A DNA stretch of 37,063 nucleotides, from assembly GCA_021163965.1 (NCBI GenBank), contig JAGGTB010000053.1, positions 1 to 37,063 of the forward strand, in the 5' to 3' direction. This DNA comes from Hadesarchaea archaeon (GTDB lineage: Archaea; Hadarchaeota; Hadarchaeia; Hadarchaeales; JAGGTB01). Below the pieces are notes generated by a model that made no database searches, was not told where the DNA came from, and saw only the letters and a list, made by a program, of their open reading frames with translations. The stretch's first letter is position 1. Each line of letters begins with the position of its first letter. Positions 1 through 6,489 of the stretch are shown one piece after another. A program made the position numbers and the translations under genes.

Positions 1-55
1 GTTAAATTTAGTTAGATTTTTATTGTAAGAATTTGTTAACTTTTCCGGGATTTGG

Positions 56-790
56 GTGGAAAAACGGACGGATGAAAAACTCTACAGAATGAAAGAAGCG
101 TGCGCCATCCTCGGAGTTCATCCCAACACCATCAGATTGTGGGAGAAAAGGGGGAAAATCAGGATAGTGAGATCCCAAGGCGGACACAGAAGGATCCCGA
201 AAAGCGAAATAGAGCGCCTCCTGGGAACCAAATCCACCGCTTTCAGTCCCCCAAAGGCAGAAAAAAGCGCGGATTTTCCCGCTTTTCTAACTTACGTGTT
301 CTCCTATCACCCCGATGACTGGGAACTCGTGAGAAAAGCCATACTCATTAGGGACAATTACGCGTGTAGGAGGTGCGGAAGCGGGGAATCGGTAGACGTC
401 TACCGCAAGGAGGAGGCGGGACCCAACAGCCCGGAGAACCTGATCACCCTCTGCCGGAGATGTCGCGGCATTGAAAGGGGCCCCGAGAAGGTTAGGCGGG
501 AGCAAAAAGTTAGGCCGAAGCCTACCCCAAAGAAGCCGTCACCGCCGAAGGAACTCCCGCGACACGAAATCTTGGACAACCTTAAGCCGGAAGGACTGGC
601 GCAGCGCGCTGCTTTTGGAGATTTGCTCTCTGCGGCGGTCGTTCTCGAAAATTTCACCCCCGAGGATCTCGCATTTCGAGCTAGGTGCCCAGAAAATCTC
701 GCTAAGCTATTTTGCGAGAGGATGAGGGCCAATAACTACGTAATCAGCAAAAATGGCTCATTTAAGCTGAACGTGAGGCTGATTAGGTGA
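56..790 (+). CDS. MerR-type HTH protein with degenerate HNH zinc domain
   Basis: 244 aa, GTG start. Residues ~9-57 form a MerR/excisionase-type winged helix (YRMKEACAILGVHPNTIRLW, then GGHRRIPKSEIERLL), like the N-terminus of IS607 TnpA or MerR regulators. Residues ~90-140 have the layout of an HNH domain: RDNYACRRCG, then the N-x-x-x-NL-x-x-LC-x-x-C block. The four zinc cysteines (C104, C107, C133, C136) are present, but the usual catalytic histidine pair is VYR and the terminal CxxCH is CRRCR, so the site looks dead as a nuclease. A proline/lysine linker (~150-185) leads to a C-terminal ~60-aa helical domain of unknown type. The stop overlaps the start of the downstream AAA ATPase by 4 bases, so the two are translationally coupled. 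Likely a DNA-binding protein partnered with the ATPase. Exact role unknown. Confidence 0.75.
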   Translation: MEKRTDEKLYRMKEACAILGVHPNTIRLWEKRGKIRIVRSQGGHRRIPKSEIERLLGTKSTAFSPPKAEKSADFPAFLTYVFSYHPDDWELVRKAILIRDNYACRRCGSGESVDVYRKEEAGPNSPENLITLCRRCRGIERGPEKVRREQKVRPKPTPKKPSPPKELPRHEILDNLKPEGLAQRAAFGDLLSAAVVLENFTPEDLAFRARCPENLAKLFCERMRANNYVISKNGSFKLNVRLIR

Positions 791-1665
791 CTTTGTTCGA
801 GGAGAAACTTGGACGCGACAGGCGCCTCGAGGACTACTTCCGGCGCTGGGGGCTGGAGGAAGACCCCTTCAGGCCCGAATTGTCCTCCGCTGAAGCCTTC
901 GCTCCCTTTCAAGAAGCTGACCTCCGCAAGCTCAAGTGCGCGCTTTCCGATGGGAAGGTCTGCGTCCTCACGGGGGGGCTAGGAACGGGGAAGACCACCG
1001 TCTGCGAATTCCTGATCTCATCCCTGAGGGAGGAGAGCCTTACCTCTCCCGATCCGTCGAAGCAAGTCGTCGGCGTGTTCATCCGAGGGGCGACGTGCAA
1101 GTCCGCCGACGAACTCCTCCGCTCCATAATCCTGGGGCTGGAGATGAACCCGGACAAAGACCGAGCAAGCCTGTTCGATATCCTGCACAGGTGGCCCCAG
1201 GAGCACAGAGAGCGTTTGGCGATAGTTATCGATGATGTCTCCGAGAGTGGAGCCGATATGCGCGAAATGGGGGAATTTCTCCGAGTTCTTGCCGATATCC
1301 CCGGAATTTCCCTTTTACTCAACGGGACTCCGGAGCAAATGGGGCGGTTCCTGAACGCCGTGCCGCCCCTGAAGGATAGGGTGCAGGTGACCGTGGAGCT
1401 GAAACCAATGGGGAGGGAGCAAATCGAGGAGCTGATTAGGCTTAGGCTCAGAAGCTCCGGTTGCGACGGGTGGAACGAAATCGTCACCGCGGACGGGTTG
1501 AAGGAGATCTACAAAATTTCTCGGGGGATTCCGAGGCGAGCCCTGAAAGCCGCGAGCAACGCCCTGTACCTCGCCGCGAGGCAGGACAAACCGATCGACG
1601 CGCACATAGCGAGAAGAGCCAACAGGCCACCACTTTTGAGACGTATCCTCCCTTTCCTCAAGTGA
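787..1665 (+). CDS. AAA ATPase, ExeA/TniB/Orc-like
   Basis: 292 aa, GTG start inside the stop of the previous gene (GTGA overlap). The N-terminal pattern W-G-L-x-x-x-PF (~21-28) resembles ExeA/TniB-type ATPases. Walker A is GGLGTGKT (63-70), Walker B LAIVIDD (144-150), a sensor-1-like LLLNGT follows (~177) and a sensor-2-like SRGIPRRAL lies near 245-253, as in Orc1/Cdc6-ExeA family members. No C-terminal winged helix is visible; the protein ends in a short basic tail. ATPases of this group load or regulate DNA-bound partners, including transposases in Tn7/Mu-like systems. Here the coupled partner is a MerR-HTH/degenerate-HNH protein and no transposase is seen. Function is inferred only at the level of DNA-associated ATPase. 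Confidence 0.8.
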   Translation: MTLFEEKLGRDRRLEDYFRRWGLEEDPFRPELSSAEAFAPFQEADLRKLKCALSDGKVCVLTGGLGTGKTTVCEFLISSLREESLTSPDPSKQVVGVFIRGATCKSADELLRSIILGLEMNPDKDRASLFDILHRWPQEHRERLAIVIDDVSESGADMREMGEFLRVLADIPGISLLLNGTPEQMGRFLNAVPPLKDRVQVTVELKPMGREQIEELIRLRLRSSGCDGWNEIVTADGLKEIYKISRGIPRRALKAASNALYLAARQDKPIDAHIARRANRPPLLRRILPFLK

Positions 1666-1692
1666 TCCCACACCCACCAAGATATCTTTACT

Positions 1693-1722
1693 TGTTTCCA
1701 TAATTTGGAAACATTTAAAAAC
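1693..1722 (+). promoter_or_regulatory. Palindromic operator abutting TATA box
   Basis: A perfect 7-bp inverted repeat, TGTTTCC-N7-GGAAACA (1693-1713), runs directly into a TATA-like ATTTAAAAAC (1711-1720). The start codon of the downstream small HTH-like gene is at 1752, with a GGTGG ribosome-binding site at about 1743-1747. A dimeric repressor bound here would cover the BRE/TATA. The regulator is not identified; autoregulation by the downstream gene or control by the upstream MerR-HTH protein are the simplest ideas. Confidence 0.5.
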
Positions 1723-1751
1723 CGTTCAAAAATATTCGTATAGGTGGAAAA

Positions 1752-2198
1752 ATGGTAAAAAATCCGAATCCCGAAACGGGAAAAACGCAAAATCAAGGAG
1801 AAGAAGAGCTCCTTCACGCGGAAAAATGGATTAGTGAAAATTTATTTGCAAAAGCGTTGCTAAAACGATCGCATTTGAATGAAAAGACCCTCAAAGCTTT
1901 GTTATTTCACTCCTGGAGCGAGAACGCGACTTTTGAGGAAATCGCAAAGATGCTTCGCATGCAGCGCCCCGGAGCTTGGAAGCGCTGGCGAAGGGGATAC
2001 GACGCAATAGTGCGCTCCTTCTTCACAATAGAGTTAGCCATTTACGCTGGCGTCCTCGACGTCGAGACGGCGGAGTTCCTCGTAGACGATCTAGTGGACT
2101 ACATCGGACTGGCGCGCGGTAGGGAAGACCTCGACGAACTGCGGTCCCGCATCGAAAAAAGGATCGTGATGATGAAAAAGCGCGGCATTATTGACTAG
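1752..2198 (+). CDS. Small HTH-like hypothetical protein
   Basis: 148 aa, ATG start with a GGTGG ribosome-binding site. I do not recognise the family. It is all-helical by composition. Residues ~54-85 (TFEEIAKMLRMQRPGAWKRW) have the spacing of a helix-turn-helix: a helix, a turn around RMQRPG, then a strongly basic recognition-like helix WKRWRRG. The C-terminal half is acidic then basic (DDLVDYIGLARG, ending MMKKRGIID), consistent with an oligomerisation helix. The gene has its own promoter with a palindrome over the BRE/TATA and follows the HTH-HNH/AAA pair in the same direction, so it may belong to the same functional unit. It may be a sigma-like or repressor-like DNA-binding protein; this is inference. 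Confidence 0.6.
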   Translation: MVKNPNPETGKTQNQGEEELLHAEKWISENLFAKALLKRSHLNEKTLKALLFHSWSENATFEEIAKMLRMQRPGAWKRWRRGYDAIVRSFFTIELAIYAGVLDVETAEFLVDDLVDYIGLARGREDLDELRSRIEKRIVMMKKRGIID

Positions 2199-2256
2199 CA
2201 AGGAAGATCCATACGCAGGCGCGCGCACGTGGAAGAAAGGCGAACAAATGCACATT

Positions 2257-2299
2257 GGCCCGGTCCATGCCCCGGGTTGGGCCTAACACCCCAAACCCC
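2257..2299 (+). other. GC-rich foldable intergenic segment
   Basis: Between the small HTH-like gene and the alba promoter lies a segment with two mutually exclusive stems: GGCCC (2257-2261) with GGGCC (2279-2283), and GGGTTGGG (2274-2281) with CCCCAAACCC (2289-2298, one bulge). No tRNA, SRP or RNase P pattern could be matched and no U-tract follows. It may be a transcript-end structure for the upstream gene. The rest of the 2199-2391 gap holds only the alba promoter and leader. Confidence 0.25.
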
Positions 2300-2329
2300 G
2301 AGCAGGACTAGAACGTTTTCTATCGAAAG

Positions 2330-2338
2330 ATATTTATC
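2330..2338 (+). promoter_or_regulatory. TATA box of alba
   Basis: ATATTTATC lies about 54 bases before the alba ATG, so transcription should begin near 2360 and give a short leader. The leader carries a strong GGAGG (about 2380-2384) ahead of the ATG at 2392. Confidence 0.55.
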
Positions 2339-2391
2339 CACTGGAAAATCAAGGAGGAACGTGCACCAAAAAACAAAGGAGGCAGAGATGC

Positions 2392-2724
2392 ATGGCTGAA
2401 GAGAAGGAGAAAGTTGTCGCAGAGAAAGCCCCCGAGAAACCGGCCGCGAAGAGTCAAGAAAACGTCGTCTTCATCGGAAACAAGCCGGTGATGAACTACG
2501 TCCTAGCAGTGATCACGCAGTTCAACGAGGGAGCCGATGAGGTCGTCCTAAAGGCCCGTGGAAGGGCGATCAGCAGAGCCGTGGACGCGGCCGAGATCGT
2601 TAGAAACCGGTTTCTCCAGGGGGTAGAAGTTAGGAACATACAGATAGGAACTGAGGAGGTAACCGGAGATAGCGGAACCTCCAACATCTCGACGATAGAG
2701 ATATCGCTCGGAAAGGGCAGTTAA
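2392..2724 (+). CDS. alba: DNA/RNA-binding protein Alba
   Basis: 110 aa, ATG with GGAGG upstream. The ~20-residue N-terminal extension is Lys/Glu/Ala rich. The Alba fold follows: [17 protein letters not shown] carries the family's conserved lysine and N-Y-V segment, then [17 protein letters not shown] (dimer helix), the RNIQIGTEE strand and the C-terminal [10 protein letters not shown] strand. Alba is an abundant archaeal chromatin protein that binds DNA and RNA as a dimer and is regulated by lysine acetylation in some lineages. The gene is monocistronic by appearance: own TATA box and a T-rich terminator immediately after. Length is slightly above the usual ~90 aa because of the N-terminal tail. 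Confidence 0.95.
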   Translation: MAEEKEKVVAEKAPEKPAAKSQENVVFIGNKPVMNYVLAVITQFNEGADEVVLKARGRAISRAVDAAEIVRNRFLQGVEVRNIQIGTEEVTGDSGTSNISTIEISLGKGS

Positions 2725-2748
2725 GCGGCACAAAGCCCTTCCGACACC

Positions 2749-2762
2749 TTTTTTATTTTTGT
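2749..2762 (+). terminator. T-rich terminator after alba
   Basis: The run CTTTTTTATTTTTG starts about 25 bases after the alba stop codon. T-tracts of this type are the known intrinsic terminators of archaeal RNA polymerase. The next gene starts 30 bases further on, at 2792. Confidence 0.6.
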
Positions 2763-2791
2763 TTTCCCATTCCTTCTTGGAGGAAGCTCAC

Positions 2792-3292
2792 ATGAAAATG
2801 CCGATATGCGACTCATGCCTGAGAGGAGGTCCCCTATGCCAGAAATGCGGCAAGAAACTTAAGGAAGGCAAAATATCGGAACTCGACGTGGAAGTCTCCC
2901 GAGCGCTATACGAACTCGCGAGGGAATACCGCGAACTTGAGGGTATAGAACTCGAGCGAGCGCTGAGAGAGAGGGGACTCACCGCCTTGGTCGTAAGGGG
3001 GAGCACTCGCATAGCGGATGAAAAAGATGAGATAATCCGGAAACTTGGAGAACGACTCAACACGAGAGTCAGGTTGGCCGAAAGCGGCGAGGAAATCCGC
3101 AAGCTGGCGCAGGACATTTTGGCTCCGGCCAGGGTCAACGGGGTTAACATTCTGTTCAAGAAAGGGGGAGGAGAGGAATACCGCGTGCGAATCAAGAGAA
3201 CCGACCTGATGCTCCTGCCCTCCGGAATCGACACATTGCAGAAGATTATGGGCGAAGTAACCAGTAAAGACATTAAGTTCGTCTTCGAGTAG
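2792..3292 (+). CDS. Zinc-finger and KH-domain protein (archaeal NusA-like)
   Basis: 166 aa when started at the ATG at 2792, which has TTGGAGGA at 2778-2785; the track's upstream start at 2759 lies in the terminator. The N-terminus has a four-cysteine knuckle (C6, C9, C16, C19: ICDSC, LCQKC), followed by GKISELDVEVSRALYEL, a segment typical of an archaeal family usually found beside aspS. The rest is KH-like: LVVRGSTRIA, then ILAPARVNGVNILF and YRVRIKRTD. Members are annotated as KH-domain or NusA-like elongation proteins, and RNA binding is the safe statement. It lies 8 bases before aspS, so it is very likely co-transcribed with it. Confidence 0.8.
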   Translation: MKMPICDSCLRGGPLCQKCGKKLKEGKISELDVEVSRALYELAREYRELEGIELERALRERGLTALVVRGSTRIADEKDEIIRKLGERLNTRVRLAESGEEIRKLAQDILAPARVNGVNILFKKGGGEEYRVRIKRTDLMLLPSGIDTLQKIMGEVTSKDIKFVFE

Positions 3293-3300
3293 GAATTTGT

Positions 3301-4617
3301 ATGCAACTCGACGACCTCGGCGAATGGCGGCGGACCCATCTCTCCTGCGAGGTCAAGGCCGAACTGGCAGGCGAGGAAGTCATCGTGATGGGAAATGTCA
3401 CAGACATCCGGGACTTGGGTGGAATTAAATTCTTCCTTTTGAGGGACATCGGGGGGACCGTGCAAATCACCGCGCCCAAGTCCAGCGTCAGTGCAAACGT
3501 CCTCGAAAAGATAGACTCCCTCACCAGAGAATCCGTCGTCGCAGTAAGGGGAAAAATCACCACGGCAAAGCAGGCCCCCAGAGGTGTAGAGATCGTGCCG
3601 CTGGAGATCAAGATACTAAACCTGGCCAAGACCCCCCTGCCGCTAGACCCCATGGGAAGGGTCAAAGCCGACTTGGATACGAGGCTCGACGCTCGCTCCT
3701 TGGACCTCCGCCGACCCAAGCCCGCGGCGATATTCAAGATCCGCCACCACGCGCTCCAGAGCGCGCGCGAGTTCTTGCTCTCAAGGGGATTTATGGAGGT
3801 CAACACGCCAAAGATCGTGGCATCCGCGACGGAGAGCGGAGCGGCTCTCTTCCCGATTTCCTACTTCGAGCGCGAGGCATTCCTGAGCCAAAGCCCTCAA
3901 CTTTACAAGGAAGTGCTCACGGGGTGCTTCGAGCGCGTTTTCGAGGTGGGACCGATTTTCCGCGCCGAAGAACACGATACCTCCCGCCACCTCAATGAGG
4001 CGATTTCGATCGACATCGAGATGGCGTTCGCGACTGCCGAGGATGTGATGTGCACCCTCGAGGACCTGATCGTGCGGGTATTCTCGGAAGTCAAGCGAAG
4101 ATGCGCCGAGGAGCTGAAAATCCTCGAGCATGAGCTGGAGGTCCCGAAGAAGCCCTTCCCCCGCCTGACATACGACGAGGCCCTCGAGGAACTGGAGAAA
4201 AGGGGCGTGAAAGTTCCTTGGGGGAAAGACCTCCCGACGCCAGCTGAACGAAAGCTGGGTGAGATAATCGGAGGAGCCTACTTTGTGATCGACTGGCCGA
4301 CGGAAATCAAACCGTTCTACATTCACCCGAAAAAAGAAAACCCGAAGTTGTGCGAGGCATTCGACCTGATGTTTGAGGGCCTGGAGCTGGCCTCGGGAGG
4401 CACGCGCATTCATCGGGAAGAGCTACTCGTAAAACAACTGAAGCAGAAGGGGCTCAATCCCAGGAACTTCGAATCTCACCTTAAGAACATGATAGCAGTT
4501 CCCCCTCACGCGGGTTGGGGACTCGGGCTGGACCGCTTAACGATGGCGCTCACGGGGGCCGACAACATCCGGGAGGTGGTTCTCTTTCCGCGGGATAGGA
4601 GAAGGCTCACGCCGTGA
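3301..4617 (+). CDS. aspS: Aspartyl-tRNA synthetase, archaeal type (probably non-discriminating)
   Basis: 438 aa, ATG start, full length for archaeal/eukaryotic-type AspRS without the bacterial insertion domain. An N-terminal OB-fold anticodon-binding domain (1-105) is followed by the class II catalytic core: motif 2 FRAEEHDTSRHLNE, LSQSPQLYKE substrate loop, and motif 3 GWGLGLDRLTMALTG ending in the conserved LFPRDRRRLTP. Against Thermococcus AspRS, the positions that set tRNA discrimination (its W26 and K85) align with T34 and P93 here. A proline at the second position is associated with enzymes that also charge tRNA-Asn. This suggests Asn-tRNA is made by amidation, but no gatCAB lies in the window. 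Co-transcribed with the zinc/KH protein. Confidence 0.95.
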   Translation: MQLDDLGEWRRTHLSCEVKAELAGEEVIVMGNVTDIRDLGGIKFFLLRDIGGTVQITAPKSSVSANVLEKIDSLTRESVVAVRGKITTAKQAPRGVEIVPLEIKILNLAKTPLPLDPMGRVKADLDTRLDARSLDLRRPKPAAIFKIRHHALQSAREFLLSRGFMEVNTPKIVASATESGAALFPISYFEREAFLSQSPQLYKEVLTGCFERVFEVGPIFRAEEHDTSRHLNEAISIDIEMAFATAEDVMCTLEDLIVRVFSEVKRRCAEELKILEHELEVPKKPFPRLTYDEALEELEKRGVKVPWGKDLPTPAERKLGEIIGGAYFVIDWPTEIKPFYIHPKKENPKLCEAFDLMFEGLELASGGTRIHREELLVKQLKQKGLNPRNFESHLKNMIAVPPHAGWGLGLDRLTMALTGADNIREVVLFPRDRRRLTP

Positions 4618-4666
4618 ACCGCCCGAAACTTTAGTTAGAATCCAGGTGGAATTGCAACCGGAGCTG

Positions 4667-5854
4667 TTACAGGAGCCCTCTGAGCTTCCACAGCAACTTC
4701 GGATTCGCCTTCACCAGAACCTTGAGCATATCAGTCAAACTTATCCTATCAAACTTCACGCCTCGAAGCACCTCCGCCAGCTTGTCCAATTCCCCATCGG
4801 ATAGGCCCAGAAGTATCTCCTTAGCCTTGAGATACCTCGTCAACCTCTTTCCCATGGCCTCTTTCCAGCGCCTCTCGTATTCCTTTAACCTCTCCTTCGA
4901 GGTGTCCCCCTCTTCGACCGCCTTAGCTGCGACCTCTCCGGCGATCGTGCCAGCGCGCATAGCCGAGTCTATCCCTCCCCCAGTTAGGGGGTTGACCTGC
5001 CGGGCAGCATCCCCAACGACCATAAGGCTGTCCCCTACCGTCTCTTCAATGGGGCCGCAGACCGGGACCCCTCCGACATTCACCTCCACGATCTTCCCCT
5101 TCGAGAGCCCCGGCATCCGTGAGACGAAATCCCTGAGGTACTCGATCGGCCTCCTTTCGGCGCGACTTCCCAGAACTCCAAGTCCAACGTTTGCCAAATC
5201 GTCTCCTTTCGGGAAGACCCACGCATACCCCCCAGGGCTTATCCTACTTCCGAGGTAGAACTCCAGCATCGAGAGCGACTCGAAGTCCACGCCGACCATC
5301 TGGAACTGCGCACAGGTCTCTATATCGTCGAACCTCAGCGCGGTATTCAGCCCAGCCCACCTAGCCACGCGGGAACCTACCCCGTCAGCGGCGATGACGA
5401 CGTCCGCAGCGACCTCGAACTTCCCGTCCAGCCCGACTCCCCTTATTCCCCCGATCCTGCCGTTCTTGAAAACCAGCCCGTTAACGTAGGAGCCGATCAT
5501 CGCTTCAGCGCCGGCCTTTACCGCTCTCACCGCCAAAAACTTATCGAATACCTTTCGGTTGAGGACGTACCCCACCTTCCCAGTAACTTTTTTCTCCGAG
5601 ATGCGGATCTCTATCCCCGATGGAGAGACTATTTTGACAGCATTTGTGCGATTCACCGCCCATCTTCTGTCGGGTTTAATTCCGAGTTCGTTTAGGATAT
5701 CCTCCGCGATGGCTTCTCCGCATTGGACTGGGACCCCTAACTCCCGCCGCCGATCGACCATTAAAACTCTGGCGCCGTTTTTGGCCGCGGAATATGCCGC
5801 AGTCGAGCCAGCGGGACCCGCCCCCACCACCACTACGTCGTATTTATCTTCCAT
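4667..5854 (-). CDS. Geranylgeranyl reductase family flavoprotein
   Basis: 395 aa when started at the ATG at 5854, which overlaps the ferredoxin stop by one base (TGATG). The track's longer form only adds part of the ferredoxin in another frame. GxGxxG FAD site VVGAGPAGSTAA (9-20), a CGE motif (VQCGEA, 44-49), the family signature PGGYAWVFP (207-215) that shapes the isoprenoid pocket, and the second FAD motif GDAARQVNPLTGGGIDSA. Enzymes of this family saturate the geranylgeranyl chains of archaeal membrane lipids. The immediate upstream ferredoxin is the probable electron donor: a ferredoxin next to the reductase is known to be needed for full saturation in Methanosarcina. Confidence 0.9.
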   Translation of the reverse strand: MEDKYDVVVVGAGPAGSTAAYSAAKNGARVLMVDRRRELGVPVQCGEAIAEDILNELGIKPDRRWAVNRTNAVKIVSPSGIEIRISEKKVTGKVGYVLNRKVFDKFLAVRAVKAGAEAMIGSYVNGLVFKNGRIGGIRGVGLDGKFEVAADVVIAADGVGSRVARWAGLNTALRFDDIETCAQFQMVGVDFESLSMLEFYLGSRISPGGYAWVFPKGDDLANVGLGVLGSRAERRPIEYLRDFVSRMPGLSKGKIVEVNVGGVPVCGPIEETVGDSLMVVGDAARQVNPLTGGGIDSAMRAGTIAGEVAAKAVEEGDTSKERLKEYERRWKEAMGKRLTRYLKAKEILLGLSDGELDKLAEVLRGVKFDRISLTDMLKVLVKANPKLLWKLRGLL

Positions 5855-6012
5855 CACTTTATCGCCCCGACCGGACAAATTTTCCGGCACGCGCCGCAAT
5901 CCGTGCATCGCTCATTGGGCCTCACGTAGCTGTCTGTGGCCTCTATCGCATCGACGGGGCAGATGCTTACGCAAGCGCCGCACCTCAGGCAGAGACTTGA
6001 GTCGACTTCCAT
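5854..6012 (-). CDS. 2[4Fe-4S] ferredoxin, electron donor to GGR
   Basis: 52 aa, below the track's length limit, found by reading the minus strand upstream of the reductase. ATG at 6012, stop TGA at 5856-5854 sharing its last A with the reductase ATG. It begins MEVDSSLCLRC and contains two complete cluster motifs, CLRCGACVSICP and CTDCGACRKICP, the C-x2-C-x2-C-x3-CP pattern of small clostridial-type ferredoxins, and almost nothing else. Coupling to the geranylgeranyl reductase argues strongly for a dedicated redox pair in lipid saturation. A TATA box on the minus strand lies just upstream. Confidence 0.93.
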   Translation of the reverse strand: MEVDSSLCLRCGACVSICPVDAIEATDSYVRPNERCTDCGACRKICPVGAIK

Positions 6013-6043
6013 TCGAAGACCAATTAGTAGCTAATACCTACCC

Positions 6044-6056
6044 TTTAATATAAAAT
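6044..6056 (-). promoter_or_regulatory. TATA box of ferredoxin-GGR operon
   Basis: On the minus strand the sequence reads AATTTTATATTAAA, about 32-44 bases before the ferredoxin ATG at 6012. This predicts a leader of roughly ten bases. Confidence 0.55.
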
Positions 6057-6094
6057 TGAGGAATTGTGGTGGTCTGTGCGATTGAAATTTTCCG

Positions 6095-6104
6095 GCTTTA
6101 AATG
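6095..6104 (+). promoter_or_regulatory. TATA box of the 6136 gene
   Basis: GCTTTAAATG lies 32-41 bases before the GTG start at 6136, in the 120-bp divergent region shared with the ferredoxin promoter. Confidence 0.45.
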
Positions 6105-6135
6105 AGCTTCAATCAAAAACCATAGTGGGGGAGAG

Positions 6136-6474
6136 GTGAGACCCAAAGGCGGACTCGCGGTCTCAGATGTAATCCGATCGATGATGCGCTGCGGCTTTGA
6201 CCGGGACGAAATATACGACGTTCTAGTTGGGATAGGATTGCCCGGAGAACAGGTTCACCTCTTGATCGATCGTGTCTCCGCCGAACTAGAGGAAATGGAA
6301 CTTGAGCCAAGACCCTCTAAGTTGGAGAAAACCCTGCAGAAGACGCTGGAGGAAGCGCTGGCGAGAATAAAAATTGAACTGTTCGCGGAACTTGCTCCAG
6401 TCGTGCGGAAAATAAATGATATTGCAGAGATGCTCGAAAGTCTTGAGTCCCGGGAAACTAAGAAAAAAGCCTGA
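6136..6474 (+). CDS. Small coiled-coil hypothetical protein
   Basis: 112 aa, GTG start preceded by GGGGGAGAG. Not recognised. The N-terminal ~45 residues (VSDVIRSMMRCGFDRDEIYD, then a second helix around GLPGEQVHLLIDRV) look like a compact three-helix module. Residues ~50-112 are a long amphipathic helix rich in Glu, Leu and Lys, likely a coiled coil, with no membrane segment or cysteine pair. It has its own TATA box and is convergent with the pilin-like operon, 15 bases from its end. A role beside that operon is possible but unsupported. Confidence 0.6.
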   Translation: MRPKGGLAVSDVIRSMMRCGFDRDEIYDVLVGIGLPGEQVHLLIDRVSAELEEMELEPRPSKLEKTLQKTLEEALARIKIELFAELAPVVRKINDIAEMLESLESRETKKKA

Positions 6475-6489
6475 GCTAAACCTTTGAAT

